From Clostridia bacterium (lineage in GTDB: Bacteria > Bacillota_A > Clostridia > Oscillospirales > CAG-382): a DNA stretch of 7,615 nt. Positions 1-5,000 of the stretch are shown here, one piece after another. Position numbers and translations under genes: made by a program. Within the stretch, counting starts at the first letter, position 1. Every line of letters starts with the position of its first letter. A model generated the notes under the pieces. The model did no database searches. It was not told the origin of the DNA and was given only the letters and a program-made list of their open reading frames with translations. Location: the NCBI GenBank assembly GCA_017517985.1, contig JAFWWX010000112.1:1-7615 (forward strand), in the 5' to 3' direction.

Positions 1-4
1 ATTA

Positions 5-41
5 AAAACATCACGACGGTTTTATCGTGATGTTTTCGGGG
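5..41 (-). terminator. Rho-independent terminator, minus strand
   Basis: A perfect 12-bp stem (AAAACATCACGA at 5-16 with its complement at 25-36) encloses an 8-nt loop. Read on the minus strand the stem is followed by TTTTTAAT at the window edge, a usable U-tract. Read on the plus strand it is followed by only four T and then CGGGG. It therefore most likely ends transcripts coming from the serine recombinase gene, about 150 bases further on than the stop codon. Confidence 0.7.
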
Positions 42-148
42 ATAAATATTTTGTTTTTAGAGGATAAGTGCTTATGTTGACCGTCTAAAACCCTTGATTT
101 TACGGCATTTGTGAGTAAATCCTATAAGAACACCCGTACCATTTTCCT

Positions 149-182
149 AGTGCTTACGAGATTTCTCCCGTAAGCACTTTTT
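149..182 (+). terminator. Rho-independent terminator, plus strand
   Basis: AGTGCTTACG (149-158) pairs perfectly with CGTAAGCACT (169-178) and is followed on the plus strand by TTTTCTTT. On the minus strand no T-run follows, so the site is directional. It sits three bases beyond the recombinase stop codon and would stop transcription entering from the left of the window, shielding the recombinase from antisense reading. The gene it terminates lies outside the window. Confidence 0.7.
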
Positions 183-184
183 CT

Positions 185-1849
185 TTAATTCTTCACTTCT
201 TCAAGAGGTATTGGTTTGTAATCTCCGTTGTGTGCGAGGGTTACATTTCCATCATCATCGAATATCTCGCCGTACTCACCGAATGGTGCATTCATTACTA
301 TCACCAGAGCAAGTTCATTATTCTCCATGTCGAGAACTATGATTTCCTTTACGAGAAGCCGTAGGTTTACATTGCTGATTGCACCTTCTGCTATGATTCC
401 GTCAAGTATATCGATGCTTTCCTTGATTTCTTTTTTACGCTTTTTAACCGTCTGTTCCATATTCAGTATGTCTTGAATTTTCGTTTTAAGGTTTTCTATT
501 TCAACCTTTCTTTTTTCAAGTATTCTGTCGTATGTAGCACGGTTTTGCATATCTCTGATTCTCTCTATCAGGATATTTTCTTGCTCAAGCTCAAGGTTTT
601 CAATCATCGCTCGATAGTCTCTGATTTTCTTGTCGGTATTTCCTTTGTTCGATAACCACTTTTTAACCTCATCTTCAATGGCAAGCCAGTTGTCCTGTGC
701 CTTTGATTTCAGTCTTGACAATTCTTTATACACAAGAGCATCCAAGTCCTTTTCCTGAACTCTGTGGGATGTGCAGTAACCTTTGTATCTGTGATAACCA
801 TTGCAGACATATTCTACTCTGTCAGGCTTGTCGCCCCATTTCCTGATTTTTGCGACAAAGGTGCATCCGTAGTCACCGCATTTTAGTAGCCCTGTGTACC
901 TGTGATACGGATTTCCCGAGCTTGCACGGACATTGGTTTCTTTCTTGCTTTCAATAAGGTTTTGAACCTTGTCCCATACTTCCTTGGGTATAATAACAGG
1001 AGCATAGTTTTCGTGCCTGAACTGTTCTTCTTTTGGCACTTTTCTTCGTATCTTTTTCGCCTTGTCTGTTTCTTCAATGTGACATACAAGTGTGCCTGTG
1101 TAGAACTCATTCGTCAGCACTCGCTTTATTGCGGTCGGGTCCCATAGATACCTGAATGTGATTGCCGGCCTGTTGTAGCCTTGATTTTTGTTATTATAAA
1201 GCTTTTGATAGTATGACGGCGATTTTTTGCCGTCTTTATTTAGCTTTTCTGCTATAGCTTTGAAGCCGAATCCGTCAAGGTACATCGTGTAGATTTCTCG
1301 GACGATTTCTGCAGGCTCGTCCATGATTACGATTTCGTCTTTGAGCTTGTCCTTGTAATATCCCATTGGAGGCATATTGCAGACGCCCTTGTCTTTCTGT
1401 TTCTGACGATAACCGTATCTTACTTTCTTGCTCACATCTCTGGCATACATATGGTTGATGAACTGATTCATATCCATACGAAATTCATCGTCCTCGTTGA
1501 AGCTGTCTGTGTTGTCGGTTACACTTATAACCCTGATGTTGTGGCTTCTCAAGTATTCGATGAACATCGCAGTTTGAATCTTTTCTCTGCCGAGTCTTGA
1601 TAAGTCTTTTACAAGTACGACATCCATTCTATGCTCCGCAGCGGCTTGATAAATTTCCTCGATTCCGTTTCTCTCGAAGGTCATTCCGCTTACATTGTCA
1701 TCGAATGATTCTCCTGCGAACTGATGTCCGTTCTTTTCGATGTAGTCCATCAAAATTTGTCTTTGGTTCTTTAATGAATTCATTTCCTTATCGTCATCTC
1801 TTGACAATCTGTAATAAATCCAAATTCTCCATGCTTGCATGATATTCAT
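185..1849 (-). CDS. Large serine recombinase (site-specific integrase/resolvase family)
   Basis: This 554-residue protein should cut and rejoin DNA at attachment sites through a phosphoserine link, driving integration or excision of a mobile element. The N-terminal resolvase domain (about 8-150) has R14 and the likely nucleophile S16 in YYRLSRDDD, followed by the KDLSRLGRE block with R85 and R88. The recombinase domain follows (about 165-290). A zinc ribbon uses C324, C329, C349 and C359, and a charged coiled coil spans about 375-475. A DUF4368-like tail ends the protein. The order and length match intact, not truncated, clostridial large serine recombinases. The start is supported by AAAGGAG seven bases upstream. 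It follows the 65-residue gene by 55 bases, probably in one transcript. It may move the element this window belongs to; the sites used are not known. Confidence 0.95.
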   Translation of the reverse strand: MNIMQAWRIWIYYRLSRDDDKEMNSLKNQRQILMDYIEKNGHQFAGESFDDNVSGMTFERNGIEEIYQAAAEHRMDVVLVKDLSRLGREKIQTAMFIEYLRSHNIRVISVTDNTDSFNEDDEFRMDMNQFINHMYARDVSKKVRYGYRQKQKDKGVCNMPPMGYYKDKLKDEIVIMDEPAEIVREIYTMYLDGFGFKAIAEKLNKDGKKSPSYYQKLYNNKNQGYNRPAITFRYLWDPTAIKRVLTNEFYTGTLVCHIEETDKAKKIRRKVPKEEQFRHENYAPVIIPKEVWDKVQNLIESKKETNVRASSGNPYHRYTGLLKCGDYGCTFVAKIRKWGDKPDRVEYVCNGYHRYKGYCTSHRVQEKDLDALVYKELSRLKSKAQDNWLAIEDEVKKWLSNKGNTDKKIRDYRAMIENLELEQENILIERIRDMQNRATYDRILEKRKVEIENLKTKIQDILNMEQTVKKRKKEIKESIDILDGIIAEGAISNVNLRLLVKEIIVLDMENNELALVIVMNAPFGEYGEIFDDDGNVTLAHNGDYKPIPLEEVKN

Positions 1850-1904
1850 AGTATTTCTCCTTTCTTAGCAACAAACAATACCACATAAATTTTAATATAT
1901 CCAG

Positions 1905-2102
1905 CTAAAAATCTAACGAAATTTCGCCGTTATTTTCTTGCATATCATCCTCGGGTTCATGAACTTCCGTTTCCGGTTGTTCAAGCCCCTGGCTTATGTA
2001 GTCTTTAACAACTGATTTGAGGAAATGATTGAATTCCTCGTTAGTTCCTGAATGGTAATAAATCACCTGAGTGATTTTAGGTTCATTGTTTTTTCTTGAC
2101 AT
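1905..2102 (-). CDS. Small acidic protein of unknown function, co-transcribed with the recombinase
   Basis: A 65-residue protein I do not recognise as a named family. It has a basic start (MSRKNNEPK), a central stretch that could form a strand followed by a helix (about 11-40), and a strongly acidic tail (PETEVHEPEDD, then ISLDF). It has no membrane segment and no cysteines. An excellent AGGAGG lies seven bases before the ATG, which argues for real translation. It sits directly upstream of the serine recombinase, 55 bases apart, with no terminator between them, and downstream of the structured leader and its promoter. By position it could be a recombination accessory or directionality factor, but nothing in the sequence proves this. 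Confidence 0.7.
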   Translation of the reverse strand: MSRKNNEPKITQVIYYHSGTNEEFNHFLKSVVKDYISQGLEQPETEVHEPEDDMQENNGEISLDF

Positions 2103-2138
2103 AAAATTTCCTCCTAACTTATTAGAATTTTAGTTTTG

Positions 2139-2377
2139 AAGCATCAGAACGGATTTTAGCAAATCCTCACAGGAATTCCACCTTCGCTCATTCTTATGAC
2201 CGACCGTCCAATTCAGTGACGAGTTCAAGACGGGAGTATCATTATCGGCAATAATAGTCTTGGCACAGCGGTTTGCTATTCTGCCTCGCTGCAGTAAGTT
2301 TATCGCTCGCTTCTGTTTGGAAGGTCATGGCGCCTTTGCAGCCTTGCTCGCATTATTGCTTATGTATCCTGATGCTT
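2139..2377 (-). ncRNA. Structured RNA / long leader of the recombinase operon; possible ORF-less HEARO (OMEGA-type) RNA
   Basis: No convincing gene lies here, yet 2161-2340 is about 48% GC by count while 2401-2520 is about 25%. A perfect 9-bp repeat closes the block (AAGCATCAG 2139-2147, CTGATGCTT 2369-2377). Internal complementary segments are 2196-2201/2323-2328, 2266-2270/2287-2291, 2226-2231/2257-2262, a 5-bp hairpin 2241-2245/2251-2255, and a 6-bp hairpin 2151-2156/2161-2166. The minus strand is chosen because a strong promoter points into it from 2430-2458 and the next gene has its ribosome binding site 30 bases beyond. Minus-strand motifs CTGAATTGGAC and GAAGGTGGAA followed by CCTGTGAGGA recall, from memory only, the 3' half of HEARO RNAs that partner IscB/IsrB nucleases. 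No such nuclease is in the window. Alternatives are a cis-regulatory leader or a new RNA class. Confidence 0.5.
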
Positions 2378-2429
2378 AATATTCAATTTTAGAAAATCCG
2401 TATTAACTTCAAATGGATTTTACAACTAA

Positions 2430-2458
2430 ATTATAACAAGGCATTGACATTTCGTCAA
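2430..2458 (-). promoter_or_regulatory. Sigma-A promoter for the leader RNA, small gene and recombinase
   Basis: On the minus strand TTGACG (2453-2458) and TATAAT (2430-2435) are separated by exactly 17 bases, five of six and six of six matches to consensus. Transcription would start near 2423, giving a leader of about 320 nt before the ATG at 2102. The -35 box faces that of the plus-strand promoter within one palindrome, so the two probably compete for polymerase. Confidence 0.8.
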
Positions 2459-2472
2459 TTGTTTTGTATAAT
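2444..2472 (+). promoter_or_regulatory. Consensus sigma-A promoter for the zinc-ribbon gene
   Basis: TTGACA (2444-2449) and TATAAT (2467-2472) are separated by 17 bases, a full consensus match. The predicted start is near 2479, giving a 5' untranslated region of about 65 nt before the ATG at 2544. It overlaps the minus-strand promoter at 2430-2458. Confidence 0.85.
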
Positions 2473-2486
2473 GTTTGTTGGAGTAA

Positions 2487-2499
2487 TGTAAATTTTACA
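2487..2499. promoter_or_regulatory. Perfect palindrome, candidate operator
   Basis: TGTAAATTTTACA is a 6+1+6 perfect inverted repeat lying at about +8 to +20 of the plus-strand transcript. A dimeric repressor bound there would block the promoter at 2444-2472. The regulator is not identified. Confidence 0.5.
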
Positions 2500-2528
2500 A
2501 AAACGAGCAAGTTTAGATTTTACAAAAC

Positions 2529-2537
2529 AAGGCGGTG
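2529..2537 (+). promoter_or_regulatory. Ribosome binding site that decides the start of the zinc-ribbon gene
   Basis: AAGGCGGTG differs by one base from the ideal AAGGAGGTG and lies six bases before the ATG at 2544. The in-frame GTG at 2535 is part of this site, so it cannot be the start codon served by it. Confidence 0.7.
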
Positions 2538-2543
2538 TATGTT

Positions 2544-3974
2544 ATGTCGAAAAAGCGGATTAAGATAGATTTTAAATCTCCCGAAGATGCCGTTAAACTT
2601 AACTATTTTAAAAACGAGGTTGAATTTTCCGAAGATAAAAATTTTATAATTACAGTTGATGGAACAAAGGATGATTATATTGTTTCAAACCGTCTATGGA
2701 TGAGTAACAAGTACAGAGAATATCCGGAAATGAAAAACAAGCTTTCTATTGATGCAAACAATGAGACAGAAAGATTAACATTAATGCAGGATTTGATAGA
2801 TGGCTTTTGTGAAAAATACACTCTTGATTTTTCAAGTCGTGAAGATCTTCTGGAACTGTACAGAAGAAATGTTGAACCTATTCCAAATCCGGCTCCGCAT
2901 GTTTTGGGAGCTTGCCGCATAGGAATGAAATGCGGTGAAGGAATTTTCGATTTTATATATGCTGATTTTGATTCTATATATGAAAAACTTAGGAACAAAG
3001 AATATGTTATAAAATATCCCGATGCAAAAGGTAATGGTCAGCTTGAAAAGTTCTATAATCAATATGCTCATTATTGTAATACGCTATATAACTACGGAGA
3101 ACTTTTTGCTGCCTCATTATATACCTATATTTGTCCACCTGTTTTCGGGAATCAAATTAACCACAAAAGAGCATTGCAATATTATATGCTGCAGTTAAAA
3201 TACTGGCAGGATGTATATCTTGATTTATTTGAGTTCTGTTATGACGAAAATTATCATCCTAAAGTTTTAGGTGGTTTGTATCCTCATGAGCGATACAACA
3301 TATATTGCATCATGCAGGACCTTCCTGTCTCTCATATTTTGAAAAACAAGCATAGTATAGTCCATAACAAGTTATCCAGTGAAAAAATGCCCTATGGCTT
3401 ATCGGAGGCTGAAATAAATAAGAGATTCAGCTCTGAGATTAAAATGACAAAGGAAATTAAAAAATTTGCTAAAGACTACGAGTTCGAGCCTGAAATTTTG
3501 AAAACTTTAATTCAGATGCCGCATTATATTCATATCTGTTATGATTTTTCTGCCGTAGAGGAAATGCTTAGTCTTGAATTTATGAGATTGCTTGAATTGG
3601 ATTTGCGTTTTATAAAGTGTCAGCGTTGCGGAAAGTATTTTCTTCGTAAGACCGAAAAAGATGCGAGATACTGCGACCGCATCCAACCGGGTACAAATAA
3701 AACCTGTAAAGATTTGGCTGCTATCGATAATTTTAAAGAGAAAAACAAAGATAATATTCCATTGCAGATATATAACCTTTACTACAAAAGATATGTTGCA
3801 AGAATTCAAGGCAGTTCCGAACGGGAAAGACAGTTTAACGAATGGAAATACAAATCTTCTGCAAAAAAGATTGATTGCGAAGAAGGTAGAATTACCATGT
3901 ATGAATATGATGATTGGAATTTTGATTATTTCCCCAACAGACCGGGAACAAAATTCTTTAAAGACAAAAAATGA
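2544..3974 (+). CDS. Four-cysteine zinc-ribbon protein, probably DUF6076-like; function unknown
   Basis: A 476-residue soluble protein with no signal peptide or membrane segment. The first 350 residues are charged and aromatic-rich and show no motif I know. The C-terminal part holds CQRCGKYF (C359, C362) and ARYCDR, with C377 and then C388 in NKTC, a treble-clef or zinc-ribbon pattern seen in DUF6076 proteins and reminiscent of CGNR fingers. It is followed by a basic helical stretch (YYKRYVARIQG) that could contact nucleic acid. This family assignment is from memory and moderate in confidence. The ATG at 2544 is preferred over the GTG at 2535 because of the ribosome binding site. It is transcribed divergently from the recombinase operon from an overlapping promoter, so it may regulate, or be co-regulated with, that operon. 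A hairpin terminator follows 35 bases after the stop. Confidence 0.85.
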   Translation: MSKKRIKIDFKSPEDAVKLNYFKNEVEFSEDKNFIITVDGTKDDYIVSNRLWMSNKYREYPEMKNKLSIDANNETERLTLMQDLIDGFCEKYTLDFSSREDLLELYRRNVEPIPNPAPHVLGACRIGMKCGEGIFDFIYADFDSIYEKLRNKEYVIKYPDAKGNGQLEKFYNQYAHYCNTLYNYGELFAASLYTYICPPVFGNQINHKRALQYYMLQLKYWQDVYLDLFEFCYDENYHPKVLGGLYPHERYNIYCIMQDLPVSHILKNKHSIVHNKLSSEKMPYGLSEAEINKRFSSEIKMTKEIKKFAKDYEFEPEILKTLIQMPHYIHICYDFSAVEEMLSLEFMRLLELDLRFIKCQRCGKYFLRKTEKDARYCDRIQPGTNKTCKDLAAIDNFKEKNKDNIPLQIYNLYYKRYVARIQGSSERERQFNEWKYKSSAKKIDCEEGRITMYEYDDWNFDYFPNRPGTKFFKDKK

Positions 3975-4009
3975 TATTAAACATAAAAAGTATATTTCCC
4001 CAAAATGTA

Positions 4010-4049
4010 AGAGGATAGGCGGTTTGCCTATCCTCTGCTATTTTATTCC
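4010..4049 (+). terminator. Terminator shared by convergent genes
   Basis: AGAGGATAGGC (4010-4020) pairs perfectly over 11 bp with GCCTATCCTCT (4026-4036) around a 5-nt loop and is followed by GCTATTTTATT on the plus strand. The T-rich tail overlaps the stop codon of the minus-strand gene at 4043. On the minus strand the stem is followed by TTACATTTT, so weaker termination is possible in that direction too. Confidence 0.8.
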
Positions 4050-4591
4050 ATCGTTCCAACCATCTTATTTATATCTCCATCTGAGTCTATTATGATGGTT
4101 TTGGTTTTACTTGGTACCACATAGCCAAATCCGTCTATGTAGGTTTTATTTTTTTCTTCTATGATTTCATTTCGTATTTTTGTTTCCTCATCTGTGAGAT
4201 AGCAGGTGTCCTTGCTCATAATTTCGTCATTCGGATTTATGGGTTCTTCCGGATTCTTTTCCCATTTTGCATACAAGACATCCGGCTTTGTGAATTTAAA
4301 TGTTGTGACCTGATTTTGCTTTGTTCTCGGATCAGTGAACCATCCTTTGAATGTGTAACCATATTTTGTCGGGACATAACTTTCAAGGCTGATGCTCTCG
4401 CCATATCTTTTAGTTATTGGCCTTATAAAGCCACCACCATCCGATGCAAAGGTTAAGGTTACACTTCCTACTATTCCAAGTTCATTATCGAAGGCCACTC
4501 GGTATTTACTCAGCCACCAAGGTGCTGCCGATACAGTTGTTGATAGCAACATTGTCGTTGTCAACGCCATACATATTATTTTCTTTTTCAT
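4043..4591 (-). CDS. Secreted protein with one InlB B-repeat (Listeria-Bacteroides, Flg_new type)
   Basis: A 182-residue exported protein. Residues 1-22 are a classic signal peptide: MKKK, a hydrophobic run, then STTVSA before APWW, with cleavage near A22 or A23. Residues 44-112 match one InlB B-repeat/Flg_new unit: TFASDGGG, then the hallmark GYTFKGWFTDP (78-88) and VLYAKWEK (105-112). Such repeats form beta-grasp-like folds in surface proteins. The last 70 residues are charged and contain no LPXTG motif, membrane anchor or other wall-binding repeat, so the mature protein is probably released. The start at 4591 has AGGA seven bases upstream. An upstream in-frame ATG at 4630 would read through a terminator stem and put a charged stretch before the signal peptide, so it is rejected. 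It lies 48 bases after the DUF6809-like gene. Confidence 0.85.
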   Translation of the reverse strand: MKKKIICMALTTTMLLSTTVSAAPWWLSKYRVAFDNELGIVGSVTLTFASDGGGFIRPITKRYGESISLESYVPTKYGYTFKGWFTDPRTKQNQVTTFKFTKPDVLYAKWEKNPEEPINPNDEIMSKDTCYLTDEETKIRNEIIEEKNKTYIDGFGYVVPSKTKTIIIDSDGDINKMVGTME

Positions 4592-4615
4592 AATCTCATC
4601 CTTTCGTTTTGGGCA

Positions 4616-4662
4616 TAAAAATACCGACATACTCGAATTTCATTCATCGAATATGTCGGTAT
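4616..4662 (-). terminator. Terminator overlapping the 3' end of the DUF6809-like gene
   Basis: ATACCGACATA (4621-4631) pairs perfectly with TATGTCGGTAT (4652-4662), and a short inner pairing TCGA/TCGA (4633-4636/4647-4650) extends it. On the minus strand the descending arm runs into TATTTTTAT. The stop codon at 4640-4642 lies in the loop, so the hairpin includes the last coding bases. It separates this gene from the InlB-repeat gene. Confidence 0.75.
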
Positions 4663-4924
4663 CATTTTCAAAGCATTCTATAAAGAACCTTGCTCCTAAT
4701 TTAAATCCTTTTATAAATGTTTGGCATTCTGTTATTTGTATCATTTCGTCATAACAGGCTTTGACTTTATCAAACAGCTCTTTTTCTTGCTCATTTAGAT
4801 TCTTGAGCAAATCTTCTTCATTTTTGGTAAGTAACCTGAACACCTTGTCAAACTTCCTTTGACTTTGGAATGGTCTTTCCATTGGGTTAATATTCCCATA
4901 CCAGAATTCTTCAAGCACTTTCAT
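4640..4924 (-). CDS. DUF6809-like small protein
   Basis: A 94-residue, mostly helical cytoplasmic protein. The opening (LEEFWYGNINPMERPF), the central TKNEEDLL and LNEQEKELFDK, and the closing FIKGFKLGARFFIECF match my recollection of DUF6809 proteins, which are common in clostridial genomes and have no known function. The length fits the family. The ATG has an ideal AAGGAGGTG seven bases upstream. It starts 76 bases after the stop of the TIR gene and has a candidate promoter of its own in that gap, so it probably forms a separate unit. Its 3' end is covered by a terminator hairpin before the InlB-repeat gene. Confidence 0.85.
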   Translation of the reverse strand: MKVLEEFWYGNINPMERPFQSQRKFDKVFRLLTKNEEDLLKNLNEQEKELFDKVKACYDEMIQITECQTFIKGFKLGARFFIECFENDTDIFDE

Positions 4925-4949
4925 CTCATTTCACCTCCTTGCGACACAA

Positions 4950-4978
4950 ACAGTATCACAAGAAGAGGTGGAAGTCAA
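4950..4978 (-). promoter_or_regulatory. Candidate promoter for the DUF6809-like gene
   Basis: On the minus strand TTGACT (4973-4978) is followed after 17 bases by TACTGT (4950-4955), preceded by TGA, which gives an extended -10 (TGnTA). The -35 is good and the -10 box itself weak. The start would fall near 4943 with a leader of about 20 nt carrying the ribosome binding site. No clear terminator precedes it after the TIR gene. Confidence 0.4.
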
Positions 4979-5000
4979 CGAAGTAATTTTTTAATACTAA

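Larger units (their letters stand above)
2417..2525 (+). repeat. Three copies of ATTTTACAA around the divergent promoters
   Basis: The 9-mer occurs at 2417-2425, 2492-2500 and 2517-2525. The first copy covers the predicted start of the minus-strand transcript. The second forms the right arm of the palindrome at 2487-2499, and the third precedes the ribosome binding site of the plus-strand gene. Spacings of 75 and 25 bases are not exact helical multiples. In such AT-rich DNA some recurrence by chance is possible, but location at both transcription starts makes half-sites for one regulator reasonable. Confidence 0.4.

Noticed and set aside
883..1147. Open frames in other registers across the recombinase zinc-ribbon region, on both strands
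   Set aside because: They lie wholly within a well-supported gene, lack ribosome binding sites and match no family.
2242..2328. A 28-codon minus-strand frame (starting MTFQTEASDK) inside the structured leader
   Set aside because: Its ribosome binding site is poor, it overlaps paired segments, and the GC-rich structure explains the sequence better. A leader peptide cannot be fully excluded.
2281..2360. Recurring GCGAG words in the leader that might be a short repeat array
   Set aside because: The copies (2302-2310, 2343-2352 and near 2283-2290) are short, unevenly spaced and have no common flanks, so neither CRISPR nor a true repeat is supported.
2535..2543. GTG start three codons upstream for the zinc-ribbon gene
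   Set aside because: This GTG is part of the AAGGCGGTG ribosome binding site that serves the ATG at 2544.
4592..4630. Upstream ATG extension of the InlB-repeat gene
   Set aside because: The extension is encoded by the terminator stem and T-run of the previous gene, places a charged stretch before the signal peptide, and has no ribosome binding site.
4392..4754. Plus-strand frame of about 120 codons spanning the InlB-repeat and DUF6809-like genes
   Set aside because: It is antisense to two genes with recognisable protein families and crosses a terminator hairpin.
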